The notes under the pieces: generated by a model
What the model was told of the DNA's origin: nothing
Database searches by the model: none
What the model saw: only the letters and a program-made list of their open reading frames with translations
Program-made: the position numbers and the translations under genes
Assembly: GCA_028095005.1 (NCBI GenBank)
Contig: CM051460.1
Coordinates: 21,995,501 to 22,059,500, forward strand
Reading direction: 5' to 3'
Length of the DNA: 64,000 bases
Source of the DNA: Rhynchospora pubera
Lineage: Eukaryota; Streptophyta; Magnoliopsida; Poales; Cyperaceae
In this document: piece by piece, positions 11,701 to 24,300 of the stretch
How positions within the stretch are numbered: the first letter of the stretch is position 1
How the letters are laid out: each line of letters starts with the position of its first letter

Positions 11701-14700
11701 AGGCAAATAATTTTGGTCTTCAATTTGTATATTGGTTTTATTCATTTTTCTCATATAGTTGGCTTGGACGGAGCAAATATTTTCTCATGTTTTTTTTTCC
11801 CATGTCATGTAGGGGTATGAGGTGCTATGCAAATTGGAAAGTTTTGTTGATCAGGTAATATTTTGTTGCCTATATAAAACCAATTTTACAAAGCAATTTA
11901 AAAATGCCCAAATAAAATGTTATCTGCTGTCAACATTATTGTCTACCAAGGCTTTAAACTTTGGTGAATACAGCACTCAAAACTACTCATTCTGCCAAAG
12001 GAGTCCTCAGTCCTGCACGAAAAATCTCAATGAAAATACAATTCACTGACCAAAATAATGAAATTGATTCTTCGATTTACAGGTGTTGACATATTGTTTG
12101 CAATCAAGAGAGGCAATGGCTGCTAAGCAAGACAATCTTGCAAAGAGAATACAGGAGTTCAGAATTCAAGAAGAACTTGCCAATTCGAGAACTGTGAGTA
12201 ACATGGGCACGTCAACAAGCGGCAATGGATTGATGCCTCTAGTTGGTGCGCCTACATCAAATGGGGAGGTAAGAGTGGAGGTTGTGAAGTATCTCCATTA
12301 TTACTGGAAAAGTGGGGGAGACCCACCTGTTTCATTGAAACAGAAGTCCTTCGAAGATGGTACTAAAGTAGTATTAGTACAGGAGACTACTTGCTAACTA
12401 AGCAGTTTAGAGAGCTAAAGCAACGTACAAACTGATAGCTAAAATGTGTATCCAACCACAACAATATACATAACAATCCGGATCAGTAAAGTGCCATATT
12501 GGAAGCAAAAAACTAAAAAACAGACAAAGGCAACTAGTCCAAAGTGATAATATTTTCTAATTTCTTCTCCACAGACCTCCAAGGTGCGATTATTTGAAGT
12601 AAAAAAAAAAGCAAAAAGATCCAGCAAACAGCCACACATATTTATCAATTGGTTACCTGTAAAACTTTGAAAAGTAGGGGCTTTTATGAAATATATTGAT
12701 AATGCGAGACAGTAATAGATAAAAAGATTTGAGTGTCAGTGTCTGTGTCCTATTTGTCATATAAGAAGTAAATTAAACTGTATTATCTAACAGATTTTCT
12801 CATATCAATGATGTTCAGGTTCAAATAATCAAACAGGGTTATCTCCTCAAGCGCTCATCAAACTTAAGAGCAGATTGGAAAAGACGCTTCTTTGTTCTTG
12901 ATAGTCATGGTACATTGTATTATTATCGAAACAAGGTGAGTGAAAATTGGACATTTCAAATTGTGAAGAAAACAGGAAAATAAAAAAAATGAAGAAAGCT
13001 TAGCAAGTTGCATCCAGAAACCGTACAAGCCTGATCCAATATTTATCAGCTATTCAGCTGGTATAGTGACAGTTACTGATACATAGGTTTTCTTTAAGTC
13101 ATCACCAGATGCTAATTTTTGCCTTTTATTCTTCAATCGTCCCCTTGTAATTATTTCAAGGGAGGTCAATCAAGTGGTTCATGGGAAGGCTCTGGTATGT
13201 TTGGTAGGTTCAAAATTTCTAATCAAAAGACACCATCGAAGGGAGAAGACCACCTTGGTTACCAAACAGTTGACCTTAGAATATCAACAATAAAGCTTGA
13301 TTCTGAGCAATCAAATCTTCGATTTTGCTTCAGACTGATATCACCAGCAAAGACATTCATACTACAGGTAAAAAAGAACATAAATGTTGTCTTTAGTAAT
13401 TTTATTTCTGTGAAAAAAAAACTCTAGTCTTGTATACCCACAAGCTTCTGCGAATCAGTAGGGAAAGCTCTTTGACATTAGCATTTTTGTGTCTGAACAA
13501 TTATACTTTTAAGGGTGGTATAAACTTGATTCTACTTGGTAATATAGCTCTTTTGTGATATCCGAAGAATACACCAAGAGCGATCCCTGTGTACTTTTAT
13601 ATGGTCATCCAATCTTATTCAATATGTTCCAATGTAAGGGAATACCAAGATAAGTAATAGGAAATATTCTTACAGTTTTATCTAAAAGCATTAATGCTCT
13701 CTTGTATTCCACGGTTCACTTCATTAGAGTAAATTATTTTACTGTAGCTTACTTGGATTTAGATTTTAGAAACTACTCAGTTTAGAAAGAATTTGTTTGT
13801 TTTACTTGGAGAATTCTTGCATCACCCTTTCTTTCCTAACAGTTCGACAAGTCATCCTACCTTCCAAGATGAATTTAGGAAAATAAAATAAAATAAAATA
13901 TAAATATGTAACTTTTTGTTCAATAATCCAGAGTATTCACTAACTGCTGCACACTAGTCTACAAAATAAAAAATTATATTTGTTGCAGAATAGTACAATG
14001 TATTCAGTAAAAGAAAATTCTAGCAAACCCTAAAGATATGTGGTGTTGGAGAGAGTATATCCTTGGAACAGGAATCACTTTGAAGTCTTTGATAAGTTAC
14101 AGTGAATATATGTCCCTAATTCAATCCATTTCTTGCCTCTTTGTTAGGCTGAAAATGAAGCAGACCGGATGGACTGGACTGAGAAAATCACTGGTGCAAT
14201 AACTTCTCTTCTTAACTCTTCATCATCAGGACAGGTTACAAGCTAACTAAAGGATTACAAAACCCGTTACATTTTAATGAGAAAAATTCTGAAACAAAAT
14301 GGTTCTATTCTATCTTCTGTGTATCAGATCTCATCAGTAGGTTCACAAATAGGAGATGGTAGCTTCACCATGGGAAAAGATGCAGAATCACCCGCTGTCG
14401 AGGAAGGATCCAGTACAGTTTCCCACGTTCTAAGGAGTATTTCTGGAAATGAGAAATGTGCTGAATGTGGATCCCCCGGCCCTGAATGGGCGTCACTAAA
14501 CCTTGGTATTCTTGTCTGCATAGAGTGCTCAGGGGCCCACAGGAATCTCGGGGTTCATATTTCCAAGGTAAATTGTTTTGTTATTGAAATTGTAATCTTA
14601 TGTCTAGATGGAATGTTTGACGTGTAAATGGCATCAACTAGTTTTCTTTTTTTTTTTTCCTCCTGAAATAGGTGAGGTCATTGACACTTGATGTGAAGGT

Positions 14701-16705
14701 ATGGGAGCCAGTGGTCATTAACCTATTCCAAAACCTTGGTAATACTTTCAGCAATTCTGTCTGGGAAGAATTGCTTCCTCACGATCATAATGAAGGGTAT
14801 GCTTCCATAATCTATTCTGAATATCATTTTCAATTCTTTATCTGTAATTGATTAATTGTGGTTGATCTGGTATTTATAATAGTTGGCTCTTGGGAGGTTG
14901 GGCTGCTCTTCTTCAGGTTCCTGAGCTACTAAAAACTTTGTTCAATAGAGTCCTTGGATTTTGTGTTTTGGTCTCATTTGGTCACTGGAATTGCTGTGCT
15001 TCTTGAATCAAGCTCCTCTTCCATTAGTGCTTGAATTTTCTGTTGTGAATCCTTTGTTCGCATGAGTCAGATGACACTGATGTTGCACCATTGTGATGAT
15101 CTGGGGCCATGTCATCATATCTTGTTGAAGATAGGGGCAATTTGGACAAAATAGATTAGTTTCAAGGGGTTTATTCAACTGTTTAGGGTCCTGAAACAAG
15201 TGCAATAGTTCATGGGCCAAACAAACACTAATTTAATTTCTTTATCCCTTAATTAATAGAAGTTTTATGATATATCAGTTTCAACCAGCTTGGTCCAATG
15301 GTTAGACAATTTTTATTTGCTATGTGATGACTAGACATCCTTTTTCAGGATGGATGAATCCGATAAATGCATTTATCCTATTGGAAAGCCAAATCCGAAT
15401 GATTCCTTTCCAAGAAAGGAAAAGTATATCCAATACAAGGTTTTGCTCTTTGCTCCTTGCATTTTCTTACAACCGAACTTCTTAAATCATAATGTGATGC
15501 TAACTTTTGCCTAACCTTGTAGTATGCTGATCGGAGTTTTCTCATACAAGAGACTGATCGACCTTCTATTACATTATGGGAAGCAATTAAATCTAATGAT
15601 ATAAAAGAAGCATACCGCCTTCTGGTAAAATCAAGCATCAACTCAAACATTCAGTATGATGACATCAGCAATAACAAGATGTATCACAGTTTTGAGATTT
15701 CAAGTTCAAAGTCTAGAGAGAAAAAGCAGATTGACCCATCAAACTGTCAAAATATAATGGAGTGCTTCCAAGGCTGTTCCCTACTTCACCTTGCATGCCA
15801 GAACGGGTATGCAACAATGGCTGAGCTACTGTTGCAATTTGGTGCAGATATCAATGCTCAGGATTTTCATGGAAGGACGGCTCTGCACCACACTGTGCTG
15901 ATTGAGAATGATGAACTTGCAAAGTACCTCCTTAACAGGCAAGTTTTGTAGTTTGTACTTTATATTAGCAATTAAGGTGATTTTGTGAAATTAAACTGAA
16001 TTGTGGCAGCATGGAAAATCATTTTTTGAGATTTGTTTTAGAAGAGGATCAGGCGATCAGGGGTAAAATTAACTCTCCAAACTCCAAACAGTAACTATAA
16101 TGGATCGGGTTAGGTGCCATGACACTTAAGTCAAAGTCACACCTTAATTGCTAATTACTTGTTCTCAAGTCCGACTGACTGGTAGCAAGTCAAGATATAT
16201 ACTGCTGACCTGACCTGTTACACATGGGCTTGTATGGACACAACAGGTGGTTGTTTGCATTGTGAAATAAGTTCAATCATGGCAACCACATTGATTTGTT
16301 CTTACATATGCTTTCTAATGAAAAGTTGTACTTAATTTGCAGCTAGCTTTCTACCTGATAATTGACAAATGGTTTAGGTTGGAGTCAGGTCAGTTTCAAG
16401 ACTGCCAAGGCTCTTGCCAATGAACACTAATTGTATCCATTGCATCTCTTATCTATGTCAATGTGCCTTTCTTAATGCATTATTATACCAAGTCCTCAAG
16501 CCCCATTTTTATCTTTTTCTTTTTTATATTTGCTTAATGCAATCTGAATAATTTGCTATTTGGCTCCAGGGGTGCAAGAACAACAATTACAGATGGAGGT
16601 GGCTTGACTGCTTTGGAAAGAAGAATGGATTTGGGTGCAATTACTGATGATGAGTTATTCTTATTATTTGTTAACGATTCCAGTAATACTTCTCATCGGA
16701 ATTGA
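8713..16705 (+). CDS. ARF GTPase-activating protein with BAR, PH, ArfGAP and ankyrin domains (AGD2/AGD4-like)
   Basis: Stimulates GTP hydrolysis on Arf GTPases at membranes during vesicle traffic. Nineteen coding exons were read: 8713-8763, 8908-8984, 9206-9306, 9481-9551, 9654-9716, 10568-10612, 10988-11053, 11470-11517, 11607-11702, 11813-11854, 12083-12268, 12819-12935, 13161-13367, 14148-14234, 14328-14567, 14672-14796, 15349-15439, 15523-15938, 16570-16705. They join in phase into 754 aa, close to Arabidopsis AGD2 and AGD4. BAR spans about 1-260. PH is about 284-410 (KQGYLLKRSSN). The ArfGAP zinc finger has CX2CX16CX2C at Cys463, 466, 483, 486, with the arginine finger in AHRNLG. Two ankyrin repeats lie at about 655-720. 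The introns after exons 9 and 18 start with GC instead of GT. Intron 5 holds a MULE-like element. A 3'UTR intron (about 16711-16898) is possible. The paralogue number within the AGD1-4 group is not certain. Confidence 0.92.
9755..10446. mobile_element. Mutator-like non-autonomous element in intron 5 of the ARF-GAP gene
   Basis: A 692-bp insertion with inverted ends starting CCGTGATTTTTTTTAATCGA, flanked by a perfect 9-bp direct repeat TCTTACTGA (9746-9754 and 10447-10455). A 9-bp duplication plus long ends is the Mutator-superfamily signature. Similarity between the arms continues imperfectly for over 100 bp, up to an ACATGTCAG block. The inner ends are GC-rich with repeated GGCGC-type words, unlike the AT-rich intron. 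The middle (about 10030-10260) is non-repetitive and could be captured host sequence. No transposase is present. Confidence 0.85.
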
Positions 16706-18096
16706 GAATTGGTATGATATTCTTTTGTTTCATTCTTTTTTTTCGTCATTTATAACTTTTACAACAGTAAAGTGGCAAGCCACTTTATGGGTTGTTGTAT
16801 AATGCATTGTAGTTCATTTTTCGTTTAGTTGTTTTAGAATAGAAGATGCTTCATGATGCTACAAAAAAGAATATTTATGGATTTTGGTTCTTTTTCAGGG
16901 AATTTCAACTTCACTGCCAGCTAAAGAAAAGTGATATCGGTCAGACCAAACAATTTTTGTCTTCTCTTCTTTATGATTTTGTTGTATCACAAGGTGCCTG
17001 AATTTCTGCAAGAATTTAACAAGGTTTTAATTCATTGAAATACAGCAGCGGTTTAGTGTAGTTACGGAAACAAACCTGAAAGTAAATTAGCAAAGGAATT
17101 CGTGATATGTGAACATATTGATCTATCTGGCTGGTGTGCTCTAAATTATCAAAGAAGTTGATCTTTCTTTGTAGTTTGAGTAGTTCTGATTGGCTGATTT
17201 GTAGTTTATATATAATAGCTATCGTTCTTTGTACTTGAACGAAGTTTGTTGTGTTGGAGCAATTTTGATATTGCGTACAATAAGATTTAGCAGTAAGATA
17301 AATTACAGGCATCTCGAAATCGCAAAACAGAATCCTTTGGCAATTGGCAGTATCTTCATTTGATATTGCTGACCATTCTCAATAATAGATTCCAAAACTG
17401 AAATCCAACGCACTTTGTGTGATATATATCATATATTCCGTTATGAAGGAAAAGAAAAAAGATGAGATTTGATGGTGTTTTATCATTTACTTTTTTACTT
17501 TAAATTTCCGATAGTCTGTATATTAATAGCTTTTTATCAGTTGGCCAACTGAAGCAACTATTCCTAGGATTTATCTTAAGCTATTTGCATTTCTACCACG
17601 TGCAGAAATTCAGAAAAAGACTGTTCACATTTTTTAAGTGTCGAAGTAGCTTATCCCGCTGGATGTACATTGTACATAACATAGGTCTGATATACATAAT
17701 ACATGCGGTAAAGTCCATCTAATATTTGTTGGAGGGTGATTGGTTTTGGGTCAACACTTCTTCTGTTTGAATGAATCAGCACGAACAGTATAACTGCATA
17801 CCAGAGATTTTTGTCGGCACTCATATAGTACAATCAAAGCATGATGATTCATACACCTTTCACCATTTTAACTAGGATTGCTCGAATTCTACACTTACGA
17901 AAAACTTACCCATATTCCATTTCGCTGCAACGCGGTACGTGTTTTGTGGTTTGCCTCCTTTGTAAGTTGTAACCCTCAGGTTTTGACAATATCACAAAGA
18001 AGTAAGAACATGATTTCTGCCTCGTTCTTTTATCCGAATTTGCTGTTGATGAATGATGATAAAACAGTAAAGAAGAAAAGAGAAAATTATTAAAAA

Positions 18097-18127
<31 letters not shown>

Positions 18128-18354
18128 TAATGGGTGAAGAATTGAAGAGAAGATTCCTCGATATGCTAAAAGCACTTTCTCAGGAAACCTCTGATTTTCA
18201 TTTTTCAAGGATCCGACAAGACGACACCTGCTTCATAATAAGTTCTTCCCGGCCCAAAAAATTGGGCCCGTAAAGCCCAATGAATCTTCCTACCGGAAGA
18301 TTTGAATCCTGGTAAATAAATTTCAGCTCGCACACTCCTCTTGTCGCGATAGTA
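16706..18354. other. Intergenic region between the ARF-GAP and THO1 genes
   Basis: The first few hundred bases are probably 3'UTR of the ARF-GAP gene, with a possible untranslated intron. The last 150 or so are the leader of THO1. An ATA trinucleotide repeat lies at about 18098-18125. No other gene or element is recognisable. Confidence 0.4.
18098..18125. repeat. (AAT)n microsatellite
   Basis: About nine copies of the trinucleotide AAT/ATA in a row, followed by a short interrupted continuation. A simple tandem repeat in intergenic sequence upstream of THO1. Confidence 0.9.
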
Positions 18355-21300
18355 ATGGCGGAAGCAACAACTTCCGGCGGTCCGGCTCTTCGCATCCTTC
18401 TTCGTCAACCCACCAAGGATCCCTCTCCCATCCCCGTCTCCTCCCACGCCGATCGTGACCGAATCATTGTATGCTTGCTTGCTTAAACCCTCTCTCTCTC
18501 TATCTCCCTCCCTTCCTTTGATTCTCGGCTATAAAGAGAAGTTGAAAACCTCACTGGTTCCTTTACTAGTGGGAATATATTTATCAGCACTGAAACTGCC
18601 CTGGGATATTTGTACTCTTCTGGAAAGGAATGGCAGTTAGTAGGTTAGGAAATTATGCAGGAATAGCACCTGGGTTGTTTCTTTAGGATTGAGCGTCTAG
18701 TTCTAACTTGGAAGCCAAATGGATCCATAAAAATTGGACTTTGCAGCAGAAATATAGTACATATTATTTACTGCTGCAAATCCTCAGGTCTTAGATAGGT
18801 CGAATATCTAATTGTGTTGTTTGAGTACTTCCATGCTGCTTTCACTGAAAAAATTTGCATTTTGGAGTTTGGAGAAATTGTCGATCTCTGCTCATGTAAG
18901 GTGTTTCCTTCTTAAATAACCCAGGCGGTGTTTACAAATGTGCTTACAAAAGATGAACCTCCAGAAAATTTTGCACTTCGAACAATGCAGGAAGCTATGA
19001 AGCCACAGGTAATGTCCGAAATTCTTGTCCTTCTGGTACACATTGGTTTAATTGTAATCACGGTTATCAAATTGCTCAGGTTGTAATTAATTTTCATAAT
19101 TTACTATGCTTATATATTGACAGAAACAAACTGTATTGGTCCAAGATGAAAACCAGTTGTTGGAAAATGCTCTTAGAAGTTTGCTCCAAGGATTAGTGGT
19201 AAGCTTTAATCCATTTTTTTCCCTTGTTCATGGAACCCAACAAATTTCCTACATGCATATATTATCTGGAAATTCAAGATATGTGAATTTAGGGTATGTT
19301 TGGTAGTGTGCATCGAACAAGGGTGAACACCAATTCGCAAACCCAGTTATATTAAAATAATGGGTTCACAGTTCGTTCCCACCTATGTTACTCGGGTGCG
19401 GGTGCGGGTATCGTGTCGGATACGATGCGGGTGCGGGGATTCATCATTTTTCAAAAAACTAGGATACGGCAGTGTATATAAAATAATTAAAATAATATAT
19501 TTTATAATTAGAAAAAACAAATTTATAAATTTTATAAATAACATTATATTATAATCTTTAAATTTATATTGAGAAATTCAACAGTTAATAACATAATGTT
19601 AACAATATAATTAACATAATGTTGAATTGTTGATAGCTTTCCGCCTTTCGTTGTTATTTATTCTGTTATTGACTTATTGGACCAATTGAATATTATTTGT
19701 ACAATCTAATATTTTATAGCCCAAAGTTATTCACTCGGCCCAACATGTGGTTTTATTTGTCCGATTTTGAGGTGACTTATTAGTCCCACAAATTGATATC
19801 AAAGCTACTATGGATGGTATATAAGGTATTGTCTTCGAGGGGACAATGCGTGGCTTTCGTGACCGTGCGTGTCACATGTCCCAGGTCTGTGTTTGTTGGA
19901 TGTGCGTGGGACCACCTTTATGTGTTGGATAAATGGATAAATTAATATATATATTATATTATATAGTTCCGACACGCGTATTGAACCGTGTCAACGACCG
20001 TATCCGACGGTCAAAATTGAATAAAGAATTCAGATACGCCACATGGCGCGTCCGGTGCGTATCGCAAGCGAATCGCAACCGAATCCGCGGACACGATACG
20101 CCAGTAAAATGGAGTATCCAGGTAACATAGGTTCCCACTGTTCCTAATTCGCTAGAAACCATGGAACTAGGAACTACGCTTTTGTTCCTAGTTCGCGCCT
20201 TTTGGTAGGCTGTTTGGTTCACACAAACTAGGCCTGTTCGCGAACAGCCTGTTCGCATGGTGTGCCAAACATAGCCGTAGTGTGCCACTTTCTAATAATG
20301 GCACATTTTGAAGGGGAAAAAGTGTACATTTATAGTCTTTCTCCTATGTGATTTCAATATTCCATAAATATAGGAGGAAACTCTTGGTGAAAAGTGTTAT
20401 GCCATCATATTGTTATTACTAGTACCATTGCTGTGTTAAAATGGTATTATTACTATTAATAATCTAATTTCTCTGGTTAGTCCTCAGCAGTTCAATCAGG
20501 TCAGAGGATGATGCAATGCAATCCAGATGGTGGTCAAATACCAATCCTTCTTGGTATTTTTCTCATTTTTCGCTTGCTCATTCCAAAATCTTTGATTCAG
20601 GTTCCGACAACTTTCTGTTTAATATTTTTTTTTTTGTCAGATATTGTGCTTTATTTGTGTGAAAGAGGCCACGTGGAAGGAGGCGTGATTTTTCAATTAT
20701 TAGAGGATTTGACTGAAATGTCAACTATAAAAGATTGCAAAGAAGTATTCGCATACATTGAAAGCAAACAAGATGTTCTGGGCAAGGTTTGATTTTAGTG
20801 GTGCATATTCCTTGCCAATTCTGTGAGTACCATATAATTGTTTTGAAACCTCTGACCTAACTACTTTATGCCTCTTTTTCTTGTTAGCAAGAGCTGTTTA
20901 GTCGTGGAAAGTTGGTTATGCTAAGGACCTGTAACCAACTGCTCAGAAGACTATCAAAGGTGTGCATTTTGAAATTTAGACATCTTGGACTAATTTCATT
21001 ATCATCCTAATGTGCTACTAGATTAGTGTGCCATTATATTATATTCATTTTAACTTGTCTATTCAGGCCAATGATGTTGTTTTCTGTGGAAGAATACTTA
21101 TGTTTCTCGCCCATTTTTTCCCTTTATCAGAACGCTCAGGTAAACTGGCATCATTAATCTTGCATATAACTAGTATATTTTATTGTTTGGTATTTCATCT
21201 TCATTAATCTTGCAGCTCTGAATATCAAGGGAGTTTTTAATACGTCAAATGAAACTAAGTATGAGAAGGAGGCACCTGATGGTAATTACATCTTTACTTT

Positions 21301-24300
21301 TTGATCCTTCATTGTTAGAAATTTGTTTTGCATTTTGGTTTCCCGTGCATTTATAATTCTTATTTTTTTTATGTATTTAGGGGTACCTATTGATTTCAAA
21401 TTCTACAAAACCTTGTGGAATTTGCAGGTATTGTTCTCCATCATTGTATTTTCTTTTTTTCCTTTTTTTGGTGCAGCTATAGTGAAGTTCCTTTGTTACC
21501 AACTTTTACTATGTTATTCAAAGTAAATGAAGTTTAAGATTTTGAGCGCTTTGCAAAAGCTTCCTTCCCTGATAAACAAATAATAAAAAATAGAGTAAAA
21601 CAAATATAATAGTTGTAGGTTTTGCAAGAGTTATGATGAATAGGTCTAACTGCAGCTGATAGGCCCAATGATGGTAGTGGACTGAGCTTGCATTCTGAGT
21701 TCTATGTCTGTATTTCTACGCTTGAGTTCTGTATCTTCTTTGTATAATCTGTGCTGTTTATTTTGTGAGCTTTAAGTGTGATTGAGCTTATTGTTAAGCA
21801 GTGTTTGATTTCATAATTTTTATTACTGCTGTGGTTGTTTTTTTTTAAATCTTGAGAAGAAATTGCTTTGTTGTTATGGGGTTTATAGATGTCTTGTTTA
21901 TTTCCGCACGAATGTGGCATCTTTCAAATTTGCATGAAATTGATTGTTTGGCTGCTAAAAGAACAATATCAATAATAAGTAATTGAACAGAAATAAATAA
22001 TCTAATCATCATTCTTTCAGGAACATTTCAGCAACCCAGCTCAAACTACATTGACTCAGCCCAAATGGCAAAAATTTGCTGGCAACTTAGCGGTATGCAT
22101 ACTCCTAATGCAACAACTCTGTAGTAGTTATCATGTAGCAGTATGAAAACTAAATTTTGTTTCTGAATTCTTAGGTTGTATTGGATACATTTGAAGCTCA
22201 ACCGCTTACTGAAGATGAGGGGAAGGCCAACAATCTTGAACAAGAGGAAGAAGCTGCTTTTAGCATTAAGTACCTAACTAGCAGTAACCTTATGGGGCTT
22301 GAGGTTCACATCTGACAATGCGTAATTTATTTCAATAAGACAAATAGAAGTTTCTTATGTTCAAAGGTTCAAAGTTTCTCATGTCTTGCTCATAGTAAAT
22401 TTTTATCAACAGCTGAAGGACCCTAGTTTTCGGCGCCATATCCTTCTTCAGTGTCTGATTTTATTTGATTATCTGAAGGTTCATATGATCCCCTTTTATA
22501 ACAATTTCAGTTCATTGTCTCTTTCCTTTTTTTTATTTTTTTCCCAATGCCACATCTTGTTCTGCAATAATTCATGTTTGCCTGTAAAAAGGGAACACTT
22601 CTTGTATGCTTTCTTAATCATGGAGTAATATAATATTAAATGTACTGCTCTTATCCTGATTCTGAAAGAAAAACTCCAACCAGCACCAAAGGGGGTTATT
22701 TTGAGCATGGTTACAGCCCAACAAAGAAGGATATAGTGGTAGTGGAATATAAAAGATTTGATATGTTTGTAGCCATATTGCATGATCTTCTTGTTGCAAG
22801 AGTATCCATGATATTTTGATATCCAAACATTTTGCAATGTTAATATAGGGGTAAATCCTTTTTTTCAGGCACCTGGAAAGAGTGAGAAAGACAGCCCTCC
22901 AGAGAGCATGGTTAGCACTTTGTCTTATTTCTTCCTCAAATTTTTACTAGAGATTCACTGATTTTTATGTTTTAATTTTATCTTTTCAGAAAGAAGAAAT
23001 TAAATCTTGTGAAGAGCGGGTTAAGAGACTTTTAGAGATCATTCCTCCGAAAGGGAAGGAATTTCTCCAAAGTGTTGAACATATACTAGAGCGAGAGAAG
23101 AATTGGGTAAGCATTTTCTTAATGCAAGTTTTCATTCTTGCTTAAAGGTGTAAGGTGTTTATTTTAGAGGTGGAATTCATTAAAGGTGTAAGGTGTTTAT
23201 TTTAGAGGTGGAATTCATTATTTGGAAGTATAGGTTTGGTGGAAACGAGATGGCTGTCTGCCTTTTGAGAAGCAACCTAGTGAGAAAAAACCAATTCAAG
23301 ATGGTGGGAGAAAACGGTATGGCATTTGATTGCTTTTTAATGCAATTGAACTTCTTCTCTTGAGACCCTAATTTGACCTTTATCTTGCAAAATTTTAATT
23401 TGTAGCAAGCCGAGATGGAGATTGGGAAATAAGGAGTTGGCACAGCTTTGGAAATGGGCTGATCAAAATCCAGTAAGCAATTCCTGCCGCATGTACATCA
23501 TGATTAACAGGCCTTTTTGTGCATCATGAGCTTGCCCGTCGCATCTGTTTTAAAATGACAAATCTAATTTAACCAATTCAATCTCATAAAAAATTAATTT
23601 TACATTTTTTTTTTAAATTCTGTTTGCTTTTTTTGTTTTGGATTTTGAAAGATTATCAGAATTGGGATTTTGTACTACTAGTTTGCATCCAAAAATGGTA
23701 ATATCTAAAAAAATTGAAAAAAAAAGTACTAAAAAAAATATAAATTTTGGTTTGCTATGAGACTTAATATGTAGATGGAATTGATTAAATTAGATTTGTT
23801 GTTTTAAAACAATCAGACAGATAAGCTCAAGATGCATTATGATACACCATAGCTATTCTCTTATTTTATTTTCGTTGATTATCAACACAACTCCGCCTAT
23901 ACTAAGCTTTGGTTGCATTGTTGAGTATAGCCCGGTCCCAAGCCCGGGTAAAAGGAGGAGGGTTGTGATAGGCTAGGCGAGCCAACGTAAAAATCTCAGT
24001 CATCTCTATGGAAATGAAACCCAATTACTTTTCGTTGGGGCGTAACCCTCTTAGCGACGCGTCTTATCGGAACCCGGATGAGATGATAAATGAGCAAGGG
24101 CCGGGTCGCCACCCCTTTAGTGGCGCGCCTTATCGGAACCCGGATAAGGTGATAAGTGAGCAAGGGTCGGATCGTCACTCCCTTAGTGGCGCGCTACATC
24201 AGCGCCCGGATGTAGTGGCAAGTAAGCAAGGGTCTTCGCACTTTTCACCCAAGCCCGGGTAAAAGGAGGAGGGTTGTGATAGGCTAGGCGAGCCAACGTA

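Noticed and set aside
14881..14920. Extra ARF-GAP exon between exons 16 and 17
   Set aside because: A CAG-bounded block is present, but adding it breaks the frame and the expected HNEG-MDESDK join.
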